Shown in pieces: positions 1-11,724 of a DNA stretch of 64,000 nucleotides. The stretch is from Paragordius varius. Lineage: Eukaryota; Nematomorpha. The number at the start of each line of letters is the position of its first letter. The first letter of the stretch is position 1. The stretch lies in contig OZ176055.1 in the NCBI GenBank assembly GCA_964247055.1, positions 2,852,001-2,916,000 on the forward strand, given 5' to 3'. The notes below the pieces were generated by a model. That model had not been told where the DNA came from and did no database searches. It worked only from the letters and a program-made list of their open reading frames with translations. A program made the translations under genes and the position numbers.

Positions 1-992
1 TTAATTCATGTTGAATGTAAAAATCCTAAAATATAAAAAATATTGGTAAAAAATAAGTTATTTTATTAAAAGTAATATCATAATTAGAAATCTAATTTGC
101 ATAATAGTATATCCAAAAAATATTCTCCACATAAATTTTTACTAATAATTTATTGGGTTTCGAGAGTCTGGGGTGAAGGGAAGACCAAAGTTCAAAATAA
201 ACAGTAATGGAATTTTAATAAGGTTGCAAGATAATTTTTATGACTATAGTTTTTCGATAAGTAAAAAGTAATAAAGTTCATACATTTTATAAAAAAAAGA
301 AAGGATAATAAATTGAAAGAATCCAAAATTTTTATAATTTATTTATGCTGTTAAAATAAAAAAATTTCAAGAAATTTCGATTTTAGCCTTAGTCTAGACA
401 GAAAACATTTTTACCATAACAAATATATAATGTGACATAAGAAATCATATTAATAGAAATAAAAATATAAGTTGAAATCAAAAATTACCTTGTTTCATAG
501 CTGATGTCATTGGTCGTGTAGTATTGTATAATAAACACACACAAAACAATAGAATTTAAAAATTTAAATCGTAACTAACACAACCACAAATGTATTTATT
601 TAAATTATAAATAATAAAATTAAAACATAAAAACATTTATTTATTTATTATCTCATAAACATAAATTACAATAAAATATTATTTTATGTTACTTGAAACA
701 TTACAATTGTGTTACACAATAAATAAACATAAATGTGTGAGATGGGGTATATAATTATAAAAGTATATAAATATTTTTTATGGATAAGTATTAAAAGCTA
801 CTATGGTACAGTTATTGTTATCTAATAAACTAATTTAAGCAGGGGTCTCACCCCACAAAAAAAGAGGAGATAAAAGCTGATTAAAAAATGCAAAGGATAT
901 AATATAAAAAATATTTAAAGCAATGATATAGGGTTAAATGTGTATATTTAAGGTATGAGACGAATGTAAAACGCGCATTTTATTTATCTAAA
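1..992. other. Noncoding AT-rich flank 3' of the tau-like gene
   Basis: No gene is visible. The sequence is AT-rich with only short chance ORFs. On the minus strand an AATAAA hexamer lies at 984-979, just after the tau-like stop codon at 995-993. It is a possible polyadenylation signal, but it is so close to the stop that the real 3' UTR probably runs further left. Confidence 0.5.
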
Positions 993-1133
993 TTATTCTT
1001 CGCCAGAATAACTAACATCTCCATCTCCATTCACAACCGAATCCGATTTATTGGCTGAAGGACTTTTAGCATCCATTTCAGCTCGGATTTTGGAACGTGC
1101 TTCCTTCTTAAAATCCAATTTATAGGATTGAAT
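993..1133 (-). CDS. tau: Tau-like gene, last coding exon (C-terminal repeat and tail)
   Basis: The exon follows the acceptor TTTTTTTATCAG (AG at 1135-1134) and opens in phase 0 with IQSYKLDFKKEARSKI, close to the classic tau inter-repeat and repeat core (KLDFK followed by SKI). It then gives a hydrophilic tail ending DGDVSYSGEE and a TAA stop at 995-993. It encodes 46 residues (924-969). Compared with vertebrate tau the tail is short, and the last repeat has lost its PGGG turn. Confidence 0.82.
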   Translation of the reverse strand: MQSYKLDFKKEARSKIRAEMDAKSPSANKSDSVVNGDGDVSYSGEE

Positions 1134-1886
1134 CTGATAAAAAAATGCATTTAAACTAAATTTTGATATAGTTAAAACCACATTTTATCATGTACAAGGT
1201 ACAGCAAAAAAATCTTTTACGCTTTAAAATCATAACCGTCACCATCTACATAAAAATGCAAAAAATTATCTTTGTTCGACGTAAAACATATTTACCTAAT
1301 CTGCCCCATTATTACATAAAATATGATAGAAAAGGATATTTTTCACAAACAGAAATGGGTCAACTCATTTAATATTCAAAAGAAAAAGTAGATGATTAAA
1401 TAAAAAAGTTTAACAAAGAAAAATACGGTTTGATATGAATTTTAGAAAATAATTTTTAAACATTTTTCATTCGTGAAAAAAATGGGCTTAAAAGCTTTTG
1501 CATAGAGTTGTAAATTTCTATTTAAAGATTGAAATCTTACATTTATTTGCCCGTAACGCATTAGCCTAACAACTAAGAAGAGATTTTTTAAAAAATATAA
1601 ATTTAGTCACCCACTTTGATTTTTATTAAGGATATTTCTATAATTAATAAGATATTGATTTATAAATTAATTTGTTAATTTTTGCAACATGATGGTATTT
1701 CTAAAAATATAAAAAATACGGATCTGTTAAACAATACAAAAAGATTTAATAATAATAAAAAAAATTTATCTAATATTTCATATGTGCAATAATTTCCAAT
1801 TAATAATAAAAACACAATCTTTTCGTTTTTTATTAACTAATTACTGTATAATTCAATACAAAATGCTAGCATCTTAATTAATGCCA

Positions 1887-1972
1887 ATTTACAGCAAAGG
1901 GCAATATTATTGGAAATATATTTTTGCATATTCTTTCGTTTAGCCAATAATATTTCGCTTTGCTGTAAACGT
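1887..1972. mobile_element. Small TTTACAG MITE, copy 1
   Basis: Inverted ends TTTACAGCAAAGGGCAATAT and, inverted from the right, TTTACAGCAAAGCGAAATAT, about 85 bp, close to a perfect hairpin. It lies in the tau-like gene intron between the last two exons. Confidence 0.65.
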
Positions 1973-2023
1973 TATCTGGCAAGAGTCAATGAAAAACTAA
2001 TAATTTGTTAATTTAAAACATAC

Positions 2024-2263
2024 CTTAACTCTCCCACCAGACGGTACGTAAGCAGCATTTTCCAAACTACCAATCTTAGATTTGGCCCTGGTTTTAATCT
2101 CATTGAGAAATGCGGCTTGACTATTAAGGTTTGTGGATGGGCTCTTCACATTTGGCGCAGCATTATTTGAGTGCACCATGTTCTGTTGTTGATGGTTAGA
2201 AGATGGTGGGTTTGTAGGTAAGGAACCGACCTTGCTTTGTACATGCTTTAAATATTCCGGTTT
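2024..2263 (-). CDS. tau: Tau-like gene, exon with two microtubule-binding repeats
   Basis: The exon is 240 nt, phase 0 at both ends, between a TAATAG acceptor and a GTATG donor. It encodes KPEYLKHVQSKVGSL, a Pro/Ser/Asn/Gln spacer, then TRAKSKIGSLENAAYVPSGG ending in RVK. SKVGS and SKIGS are the repeat cores, and SGGRVK stands where PGGGxVK is usual. The second repeat is the best preserved of the gene. Joining to the next exon gives GGRVK-IQSYKLDF, the expected repeat-to-repeat transition. Confidence 0.87.
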
Positions 2264-2279
2264 CTATTATAGAAATTTT

Positions 2280-2996
2280 AAAAATTATTCTTTTGTCATT
2301 ATGCTGATTCACACATGAGTATATTTGACACAAATGAAATGTAAATATTATAAAAAAAGGGGTCTAAACAATGGAAAAGCATGAGGACTCAGCAAAAATT
2401 TACCGTGATATACCATTTACAATTCAAATTCACTCTTAAACAATTCAATTTCACCCTTGAACAATTCAAAATCATGTTGAACGATTCAAATTCACCCTTG
2501 AACAATTCAAATTCACCCTAAAAATAAATTATGAAATTTCAGTCTAATATAACCCATCATTAAAATTAAATGTATTTTTATGGCAAAGTTTAAAATATTT
2601 CAGTATTTATTACATACAAAATTTCTTTTTTTGAAAAAGGTAATAGTTAATCTAAAAAAATACATAATTTATTTAGAGTGAATTTGAATCGTTTGGAGGT
2701 GAATTTAATTGTTCAAGGGTTTTGAATTGTTCACAAGGGTGAATTGAATTAATTAAGGGTGAATTTGAACTGTTAAATGGTATATATACTTAATTAAAAA
2801 TGATTTTAGGCTTTTTTTCATATGTAAATTTAATAGTTTCTCGTGTGATTTCGATAAAATTTTATGATAACCACAATAGACGTCTAATAATCAAGATTTT
2901 TACGGTTATATAAAAATTATCTGTCGAGATTCTATTTTTTTAGGTTCCAAAAAAGAAAAATTACCGACTTTAGGAAATATATGTTTAAATATTAAC
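2280..2996 (-). other. Tau-like gene intron containing a tandem-repeat MITE
   Basis: This intron lies between the insert exon and the two-repeat exon. It contains the inverted-repeat element at 2409-2782. The rest is AT-rich with nothing recognisable. Confidence 0.6.
2409..2782. mobile_element. MITE with reiterated subterminal repeats (Tc1/IS630-like)
   Basis: The left end has about five tandem copies of a ~24-bp unit with core CAATTCAAATTCACCC. The right end has about four copies of the inverse (GTGAATTTGAATTGTTC). Both tips read TATACCATTTA or its near equivalent, and TA dinucleotides at the edges fit a TA target duplication. No coding capacity. The same subterminal repeats bound the larger 11480-13395 element, which holds transposase remnants, so this is probably its deletion derivative. 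Confidence 0.7.
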
Positions 2997-3178
2997 TTTG
3001 TATGGAGACGAAGGTGCATGAGATTTTCCATTCATTGAAGTATGGCTAAAACTAGCGTTAAATAATGTCTTATTTGGCGTTGTTTTAGATTGGGCCGCTG
3101 ATGTTCCACCTAAAGATGTATGCGTTCTCCTAGCTGGCTGACGATTGGAAATCGCATTAGAATTATGAATTTTTTCAC
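2997..3178 (-). CDS. tau: Tau-like gene, insert exon between repeats
   Basis: A 182-nt exon entering in phase 1 (acceptor ATTACTAG) and leaving in phase 0 (donor GTTAAT, weak). It encodes about 61 residues beginning GEKIHNSNAISNRQPARRTH and ending SHAPSSPYK. The stretch is basic, Ser/Thr/Asn-rich and without repeat cores, so it spaces repeat 1 from repeat 2. Because it changes phase, skipping it would frameshift the next repeat exon; it should be constitutive or replaced by an exon of the same phase change. Confidence 0.72.
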
Positions 3179-3452
3179 CTAGTAATATTCAAACAATAAT
3201 ATTATTATAAATATAAGGAACAATTGGATATTAATCAAATTATATTACAATTGGTTTTTCCTGTATAAAGATACTTAATCGAAAACTAATTGATTATATT
3301 GATTGAGTTTGAAGAGGCGTTTAAACAATAAAATATTAATATATACCGCCAAAACGATAACATTGGTTCAAGAAAGTAAAAATAATGATGTTTAAATAAA
3401 ATCATATAATTATGTCACAATAATTTTGTTTAGTTCATTAATTAAAGTTTAC

Positions 3453-3588
3453 CCTTAACACTTCCCCCTCCATTACTTTGTTGACTTGATTGGTGATCAG
3501 GTGCTGCCGTTCCTTTTATGAGAGCCAGAGATCCACATTTGCTCTGAACGTGGCTATAATCTGCTTTTTTCCCAGACAACGGTAAAAT
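3453..3588 (-). CDS. tau: Tau-like gene, first repeat exon
   Basis: A 136-nt exon, phase 0 to phase 1, acceptor CTTTCTCTAG, donor GTAAAC. It encodes ILPLSGKKADYSHVQSKCGS followed by a spacer and ending NGGGSVK. The VQSKCGS core with a conserved Cys and the closing GGGSVK are tau-repeat hallmarks (compare VxSKCGS and PGGGxVx in vertebrate tau). A Gln/Ser/Asn-rich insertion widens the usual 31-residue repeat. Confidence 0.85.
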
Positions 3589-3880
3589 CTAGAGAAAGGT
3601 ATCATTAAAGCAATGTAATCAAATATGATATAAAACAGGGATTTGTAAACAATGTTTTAATTGCCTAATTACACATTTTAAAAAATATTTTTATTTTTGT
3701 CAGAAAAACATGTTGTACCAAAAAGAAACAATAAAATGTTGGCAATTTCAACGTCCGTTATTAATTTTCAATGTAAAGTTTTGAAATTAAAAAAATTCAA
3801 TAACATAAATTTAATTTATAATTTTCCATAGTATATTCATATAAATTATGATTAATCTTTTAAATCTATCAAAATATAAC

Positions 3881-4002
3881 CTTTGGAGATATTCCGCCTT
3901 TGAAGGTTCCCGTGCGCATAATCCCATTGTTATAATTTGAATGAACTGGGCTTTGTTTGTGACTACTCGTACGTTTACATGCTGATGGTTGTTTTCGAAC
4001 AT
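3881..4002 (-). CDS. tau: Tau-like gene, basic proline/serine-type region exon
   Basis: A 122-nt exon entering in phase 1 (acceptor TTTCTAAACAG) and leaving in phase 0 (donor GTTATA). It encodes DVRKQPSACKRTSSHKQSPV and then HSNYNNG, ending TFKGGISPK. The basic, Ser/Pro-containing composition directly before the first repeat matches the proline-rich microtubule-affinity flank of tau proteins. Confidence 0.75.
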
Positions 4003-4827
4003 CTGTTTAGAAATAAAAAAAAGATCGGAATAAAAAGGCCTATAAGAGCTTTAGATTTATAATTTGATCAGAATCTTAAAAGGCTAAGCTCTATCTTTTT
4101 TGGAAGTTTAAAATATAGCAATATCATAAGTTAGACAAAATTTATTATCAAATATCAATAAACAATAGGTTTTAAACTCAGTGATATTTTAATATCGAGG
4201 CAGTTAGTTAATTTTAAAATTTTTAATTAATTTTTTCGGTCGGTTAATGCTTTGTTTAAATTATTTTTTAAAAAATAATATTTTACTGTTTAGCTGGCCA
4301 TTCACATGATGCACAAGTCCGTTTCTTTGACTTTGATCGTCGGATGAGATATGAAAATTATTGAGATCTATGTATGCAAAATAAATACATTTCTTATGTA
4401 GTCAATGACAACCTAATATTTAAACAAATGTTGTTATTTATTTTAATAGACTTGGATCCGTAATATATTGTTAAAGTTTGTAAAAACGCCTAATTTGGTA
4501 CGGGTTATAATAATTAATTGATACAATAAGCAAATCAAAAAGTAAAATAATGGACCCTCTTAATTTTTAGGATTCTGGCCGATATAATTTAATTTTCTAA
4601 TAAAAAATGATGAGTTCATGTTAAAAATAAAAAACGCATTAAAAGGTTTTTGTTTTATCTGGGCTTAAATATTAAAAAATATGCTAATTGAAAGTACACA
4701 ATATAAAACCCCAAAAAAATAAAACAAAGTATTGCATTATTGTTATCAGACGAAGGAAGTATAAATAAGTTATATATTGTCAAATGCAAAATTGCAGATT
4801 GTTGAAATGATAAAAATAGTTAGATAA

Positions 4828-7800
4828 TCTATATATTTATAAAAATGGAAAATGCTGGCTTTGTGATCTGGTACAGGAAAACCGGTAGACCCAATCAAAT
4901 CCAAATATCGAAAAAATATAATCATTAATGAATGCCCCGACAATAGCTTCGCCCTTTTTTTGAAATTGGCCCCCAGTTCGGACCCACCCCGTATGAAAAA
5001 CGGGTTTTTTTTGAAAACAGAAGTCCACAAAAATCGTGTCTTTGAGACAATTTTCCGGAGAAGGTGTTGGGCCATTCAATTTTAAATATGATTTTTGTTT
5101 ACTTATTTTCGATTGCGCTGAACATAGCCGAGCCACTTTTTTGATTTAGGCCCTCTTTTTACCCGCTCCCCCCGTGAAATGCCACCTTTTTCAAAAAACA
5201 AAGTCCACAAAAATAATTTTTTAAATCGATTTTTCGCCCTAGGTATGAGACCGTAAAAATTCAATAAAGATTCCACGTATTCCCTGTTAAAAGGCAAAAA
5301 TTTTAGTGTACCGTTTATTTGATGATAGCTGCTGGGTAAGGAGCTACCTGCTAAAAACTGATTTTTCATATAACTTTGTGATCTGTTTCCGGAAAACCGG
5401 TGAACCCAATCAAATCCAAACATCGAAAAAATTTAATCATTAATGAATGCCCCGACAATAGCTTCGTCCTTTTTTGGAATTAGGTCCCCAGTTTGGGCCC
5501 ATCCCGTGTGAAAAATGGGTTAAGTCAATTTTTTGGAGAACGTGTTGGACCATTCAATTTCAAATATGATTTTTGTTTACTTATTTTCGATTGCGCCGAA
5601 CATATTAATGAATGCCCCGACAATAGCTTCGCCCTTTTTTTGAAATAGGCCCCCAGTTCGGGCCCACCCCGTATGAAAAACGGGTTTTTTTGAAAACAGA
5701 AGTCCACAAAAATCGTGTCTTTGAGACAATTTTCCGGAGAACGTGTTGGACCATTCAATTTCAAATATGATTTTTGTTTACTTATTTTCGATTGCGCCGA
5801 ACATATTAATGAATGCCCCGACAATAGCTTCGCCCTTTTTTTGAAATAGGCCCCCAGTTCGGGCCCACCCCGTATGAAAAACGGGTTTTTTTGAAAACAG
5901 AAGTCCACAAAAATCGTGTCTTTGAGACAATTTTCCGGAGAACGTGTTGGGCCATTCAATTTTAAATATGATTTTTGTTTACTTATTTTCGATTGCGCTG
6001 AACATAGCCGAGCCACTTTTTTGATTTAGGCCCTCTTTTTACCCGCTCCCCCCGTGAAATGCCACCTTTTTCAAAAAACAAAGTCCACAAAAATAATTTT
6101 TTAAATCGATTTTTCGCCCTAGGTATGAGACCGTAAAAATTCAATAAAGATTCCACGTATTCCCTGTTAAAAGGCAAAAATTTTAGTCTACCGTTTATTT
6201 GATGATAGCTGCTGGGTAAGGAGCTGCCCGCTAAAAACTGATTTTTCATATAACTTTGTGATCTGTTTCCGGAAAACCGGTAGACCCAATCAAATCCAAA
6301 TATCGAAAAAATACAATCATTAATAAATGTGCCGACAATAGCTTCGCCCTTTTTTGAAATAGGCCCCCAGTTCGGGCCCACCCCGTATGAAAAACGGGTT
6401 TTTTTGAAAACAGAAGTCCACAAAAATCGTGTCTTTGAGACAATTTTCCGGAGAACGTGTTGGACCATTCAATTTCAAATATGATTTTTGTTTACTTATT
6501 TTCGATTGCGCCGAACATATTAATGAATGCCCCGACAATAGCTTCGCCCTTTTTTTGAAATAGGCCCCCAGTTCGGGCCCACCCCGTATGAAAAACGGGT
6601 TTTTTTGAAAACAGAAGTCCACAAAAATCGTGTCTTTGAGACAATTTTCCGGAGAACGTGTTGGGCCATTCAATTTTAAATATGATTTTTGTTTACTTAT
6701 TTTCGATTGCGCTGAACATAGCCGAGCCACTTTTTTGATTTAGGCCCTCTTTTTACCCGCTCCCCCCGTGAAATGCCACCTTTTTCAAAAAACAAAGTCC
6801 ACAAAAATAATTTTTTAAATCGATTTTTCGCCCTAGGTATGAGACCGTAAAAATTCAATAAAGATTCCACGTATTCCCTGTTAAAAGGCAAAAATTTTAG
6901 TCTACCGTTTATTTAATGATATGCTGGGTAAGGAGCTACCTGCTAAAAACTGATTTTTCATATAATTCCGGAAAACCAGTGAACCCAATCAAATCCAAAC
7001 ATCGAAAAAATTTAATCATTAATGAATGCCCCGACAATAGCTTCGCCCTTTTTTGGAATTAGGTCCCCAGTTTGGGCCCACCCCGTGTGAAAAATGGGTT
7101 AAGTCAATTTTTTGGAGAACGTGTTGGACCATTCAATTTCAAATATGATTTTTGTTTACTTATTTTCGATTGCGCCGAACATATTAATGAATGCCCCGAC
7201 AATAGCTTCGCCCTTTTTTTGAAATTGGCCCCCAGTTCGGGCCCACCCCGTATGAAAAACGGGTTTTTTTGAAAACAGAAGTCCACAAAAATCGTGTCTT
7301 TGAGACAATTTTCCGGAGAACGTGTTGGGCCATTCAATTTTAAATATGATTTTTGTTTACTTATTTTCGATTGCGCTGAACATAGCCGAGCCACTTTTTT
7401 GATTTAGGCCCTCTTTTTACCCGCTCCCCCCGTGAAATGCCACCTTTTTCAAAAAACAAAGTCCACAAAAATAATTTTTTAAATCGATTTTTCGCCCTAG
7501 GTATGAGACCGTAAAAATTCAATAAAGATTCCACGTATTCCCTGTTAAAAGGCAAAAATTTTAGTCTACCGTTTATTTGATGATAGCTGCTGGGTAAGGA
7601 GCTGCCCGCTAAAAACTGATTTTTCATATAACTTTGTGATCTGTTTCCGGAAAACCGGTAGACCCAATCAAATCCAAATATCGAAAAAATACCATCATTA
7701 ATAAATGTCCCGACAATAGCTTCGCCCTTTTTTGAAATAGGCCCCCAGTTCGGGCCCACCCCGTATGAAAAACGGGTTTTGAAAACAGAAGTCCACAAAA

Positions 7801-8331
7801 ATCGTGTCTTTGAGACAATTTTCCGGAGAACGTGTTGGACCATTCAATTTTAAATATGATTTTTGTTTACTTATTTTCGATTGCGCTGAACATAGCCGAG
7901 CCACTTTTTAGATTTAGGCCCTCTTTTTCCCCGCTCCCCCCGTAAAATGTCATTTTTTTTTCAAAAAAAAACAAAGTCCACAAAAATATTTTTTTGATTG
8001 TATTTTTTTGCCCACGGTATGAGACTGTAAAAATTCAAGAAGGATTTTTCGTAATGCCTGTTAAAAGGCAAAAATTTTAGTCAGGCGTTTCTTTGATGAT
8101 AGCTGCTGAGTAAGGAGTATCTATCATATGTATAGCATGTTAAAAGATATATGGATATTAAAACATTATTTATGGTAATCTATATATTTATAAAAATGGA
8201 AAATGCTGGCTTTGTGATCTGGTACAGGAAAACCGGTAGACCCATTAAAATCCAAACTTCGACCCCCCCTCTCTCCCCCAGAAGTCCGAAGGACTTCCTC
8301 GGGCTGCGTAGCAGCACGAGATTCACGCTAG
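4828..8331 (+). mobile_element. Helitron array A (non-autonomous, internally reiterated)
   Basis: The left edge is the family 5' end TCTATATATTTATAAAAATG preceded by A. The right edge is a hairpin built on GCTGCGTAGCAGC, followed by ten or so bases and CTAG, then T. These are the classic Helitron ends (5' TC, 3' hairpin then CTRR, insertion between A and T). A second 5' end starts at 8179, so 8179-8331 is a minimal 153-bp unit with both ends. The body is built of repeated modules: one (~200 bp) begins near 5606, 5811, 6521 and 7186; a second, beginning at the GAGCCACTTTTTTGATTTAG box, recurs at about 5127, 6007, 6721, 7386 and 7897. No Rep/helicase coding region is present. Confidence 0.85.
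8179..8331 (+). mobile_element. Minimal Helitron unit with both termini (end of array A)
   Basis: It starts TCTATATATTTATAAAAATG at 8179 and ends CTAG at 8328-8331. The hairpin arms are CTCG-GCTGC and GCAGC-CGAG around a GTA loop. The same short terminal unit closes arrays at 41509-41658 and 57603-57754. Confidence 0.85.
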
Positions 8332-8654
8332 TTGGTAAATAAATTAAATGGAGGATTTAAATTAAACTAATTTGATGTATTCATAAATAGATGTAAAAAA
8401 TTGGCAAATTAAATGAATACACGTGACCCAATTTACAAAAGGTCGTAAATTCATTTTTTATCGTGAAGCAATTTCATTTACTTTATTTATATTAATTTAA
8501 TAATTTTATATAATTTAATAGAATGTCTCCCTTGTATGTAAAGAATATCGCACAAAAAGAGTCAAAACATCTTAGGAACAAGATTAGGGCTTTTCACAAC
8601 GGAATTAAGTATGTGTGTATGTATGTATACATGATAAAGATTTAAAAATTGAAC

Positions 8655-8794
8655 CTTGCTGAAGATTATTGTCACAATCTGAGGCGACATTGTTATATCC
8701 GGCATGCCGTTCATATTGAGAGCCATCATCATTATATTCTTTATCACGTTGTTGGTTATTTTGTTGTTGTTGTTCGATATACGCCGAATATTCA
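8655..8794 (-). CDS. tau: Tau-like gene, Gln/Asn-rich exon
   Basis: A 140-nt exon entering in phase 2 (acceptor TTTGCCATATAG) and leaving in phase 1 (donor GTTCAA). It encodes NEYSAYIEQQQQNNQQRDKE and then an Asp/Tyr/Asn-rich segment ending DNNLQQ. It has no domain I recognise. Its place in the tau-like gene rests on matching phases with both neighbours and on similar composition. Confidence 0.65.
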
Positions 8795-9179
8795 CTATAT
8801 GGCAAAAAAACAAATCAGTTTGAAAGAATTTTTGTGCAACATAATTAAAAATTTTATTAAACTAAATAAATTTTATGTTTTCAGTTACAGTATAATTTTA
8901 GTTTAATTAAGATTCTTATATCATCTCAGGCTAACATAATATTATTAAAAAATTTAAAAATATTCGAATATTGTTTCTATGATTACAGTCATTGATAATA
9001 TTTTCATTAACCAATTGTGCAATAAAAATTTAATCGGTGCAATTTTTTTACCATATTTAAAATTAATCTCGGGCCCATATCTAGGCTTTTTTAAAAACAA
9101 AATATAAGAAAAAGAGGTATCAACAACTCTTTTAGCAATATTTTCAGGGTCGACACTGAATATATTGTAAAGAAATTAC
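8795..9179 (-). other. Short intron of the tau-like gene
   Basis: A 385-bp AT-rich intron with donor GTAATT at 9179 and acceptor CATATAG ending at 8795. Nothing else was seen in it. Confidence 0.6.
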
Positions 9180-9562
9180 TTGCGATCATATTCATGATTC
9201 GATGCCTCCGATTGATGATATTGTGCGTTATTTACATTATCATGGTTTTCTGAATAATACTCCCGTTCATATCCACTTCCAGAATGCTCTTCATCACTGT
9301 TCATTTGATTTGTAGCCCCAACTGAGTTGTAAGCATTTGCAGTCGTAAATCCGCCACCATAATCTTGTGGAGTCTCTGTCATATTAACTGCCATTTCGAT
9401 ATCTTTCTTCGGCGTACAAACGTTCGGTGAAATTGGCAAAAAATTATCGTGATAAAGAAAATCTTCTTTTGTTAGCAAATTATTATCAGACGATATATAA
9501 TCACCAGAGGCAGCAGACGATGATTTTGGTTGATGGATTGGAGACACAGAATTTAACAAGTT
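9180..9562 (-). CDS. tau: Tau-like gene, acidic Ser/Asn-rich exon
   Basis: A 383-nt exon, phase 0 to phase 2, acceptor TTTAAATTAG, donor GTAATT. It encodes about 127 residues beginning NLLNSVSPIHQPKSSSAASG and ending near SEASNHEYDR. It is rich in Ser, Asn, Asp, Glu and Tyr, with no predicted fold, in keeping with a disordered projection domain. The open frame and the phase match at both ends support it as a real exon. Confidence 0.68.
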
Positions 9563-10189
9563 CTAATTTAAATATAATTTATGTAACGTTTAGAATCATA
9601 ATGTGCAAATATAAATATTTATTCTATATCTAAATAATGGTTATAAAAATCAACAACGTCAAATTATTGGTAATATTTGATTTTTGAATAATTTACAAAA
9701 AAGCAAAAAATGTCTATTGTGTTGCGTTTAGCCATAAATAATTTTTGGCATATTTATGCAAAATTAACGCTATGCAAAACAAATATTCAAATTGGTATAT
9801 AAGTGTCAAAAATTTAACATGGTAAATATAAAATATTTAATTTATAGGACAGCGACAAAAAATATCGGGGTTGATTTGCAACTGCAAAAAATGTTTTAAA
9901 ATATGGCGGTCTCAAAACCTAGTGAAAACCGTGGTAAAGATAAGCTGAATCTAATTTACCGTGATTAATAAAAATAATATTTGTTTTATATAATTTTTCC
10001 CTAATATATTTTAAAGAACTTCGGTAATTAAAAATAAAAAATTATTAGCTTTAACTTGGTTTGATTCTACCATCAGGAAAATAACATCTACACACGATGC
10101 AACTACGTAGAATAATCAACTCAATAGAAATGATTACTAGAAAACAAAAACTGCGTCGATTAACAGAGCTTTTGTTTTAAACGAGTCAT

Positions 10190-11130
10190 GGCATTATCAA
10201 CGATCTATCTTAAGCCCTTTACTCTCAATATATAATGGATTTACTAAAAGATATAAAGCAAAGACGCAGACGACATCGTTCTCACCGCAACTTCAATGGT
10301 GGAATTAAACCAAGAGTACGAGACGGAAATCACACTTGGAGAAGGGTGGAATGAATATAAATTTAAACAAAACAAAGGTGTTGATAACGAACTGTATACG
10401 AACGACCTCAGCTTCCATGTGAAGTATATGATTAAGATATAAAAATTAACACAATCCTATGTACATCTTGCAATAAATGGGTACGCAAAAGTGCTCGTTT
10501 ATAAAAGGGAGATTAATCAATAATGATAAATTTATCTCGCAAAAATAAAACTGTAAATCACTCACCTACTTCCCTAATATACTACATGTCAGACGCCAAA
10601 ATTAGGTGGTTAAGAATTTGAAATAAGGTGATGTCATACATTGCTCAGGTAAAATAAACCAGACAATTTACTATAAATCGCAACAGGCTTGAGTAAAATA
10701 CCATCAACTCAAAATAGCGTTTAAAAAATATATCTGCAAAAAACAGATGCCGTATCTACGAAGCAGGCATACATACCATACTCCTCTATGGAAGCGAGAC
10801 ATGGCTGATGACAGCCGTAATCGAGAAACTGATGGATGTAAAAAGCGAATGTTAATTATTCCACCTCAAAAATTTAAACTTGCACCAATTCCGAAATTGA
10901 ACCTTTTAAATATAATGCTCAAAAGAATAAACTTAGATATTTTGGACACATATTGCTCCTGAACAAATGACAAATAAAATTTTATTCCTACATCCAGCAA
11001 CAACCGTGGGGAACCAACTTTTGGCTGGAAAATAAAAAATGACTTAAGTGTTGCTAACATTGATGCTAACGCCTGGGAGGATCGCAAATATTAGATGCAG
11101 CGTCTATACGGATACAATGGTTAGCAATTA
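10190..11130 (+). mobile_element. Degraded LINE fragment (reverse-transcriptase C-terminal region)
   Basis: Frame-broken stretches match the 3' half of a non-LTR reverse transcriptase. An ADDIVL-type motif follows a YxDD-like position near 10262-10290; further on come LLYGSETW near 10775-10805 and LRYFGHILLLNK near 10928-10970. These motifs typify RTE/Jockey-like LINE polymerases. No intact frame or 5' end remains, so it is a 5'-truncated, old copy. The clade cannot be fixed by eye. Confidence 0.7.
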
Positions 11131-11395
11131 CACAAACACGAATAGAAGACAATAACCTTTATGTTTGTCGGAAATTTAAAACAAAAAATTATAAATAAAT
11201 AGTGCTAGGTGCTAACTAAGTAGAGCAAATTTTTTTAAAATTTGGGCAAATTAAAGATGATTTTACATAACATAACTGAAAATGCCGTGGCTATTCTTGT
11301 GCAATTTTTTATTCCTTTAAGTCTAATGCGATTATACAAATACCTTGATAATTTAATTTATTTTATTCATTATCAAGGTCTCAGACAAATATATA

Positions 11396-11411
11396 TATAT
11401 ATATATATATA
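11396..11411. repeat. (AT)n microsatellite
   Basis: About eight AT/TA dinucleotide repeats in an AT-rich stretch near the left end of the Tc1/IS630-like element. Confidence 0.8.
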
Positions 11412-11724
11412 TGATTATATGATAGCAAAATTTTTTTCTAAAACTGAAAAAATTTCTGCTATCCTCGGCGCAAAAAATTAATATATACCCTTTACAGTTA
11501 TATTCAAATTCATCTTGAACATTTCAAACCTCCAAAACAATTTAAGTTCAACCCTGAACAGTTCAATTTACCCTAATGGAAAGCCTTATAGCTTCCTATT
11601 ATTAAATTAAAGGGTAAAATATTTATTTTTTTGAAATTATTTTGCTAAATTTATAATATTGGTTATGAGAGCCTCTCGGCACCATTTGCGAGATTATGGT
11701 TGAAATAATAGCAAAAGATGATAT

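Larger units (their letters stand above)
4003..8654 (-). other. Tau-like gene intron carrying Helitron array A
   Basis: A 4.65-kb intron by the phase-consistent exon model. 4003-4827 is AT-rich with nothing recognised, 4828-8331 is the Helitron array, and 8332-8654 is AT-rich unique sequence. The array is in the orientation opposite to the gene. Confidence 0.65.

Noticed and set aside
4770-7904. Many minus-strand open frames sharing LCSAQSKISKQKSYLKLNGP and FFIRGGPELGAYFKK
   Set aside because: They are repeats of the Helitron body read in all frames. The same DNA is open in overlapping frames, frames break at module edges, and no start or splice context is conserved. Not genes.
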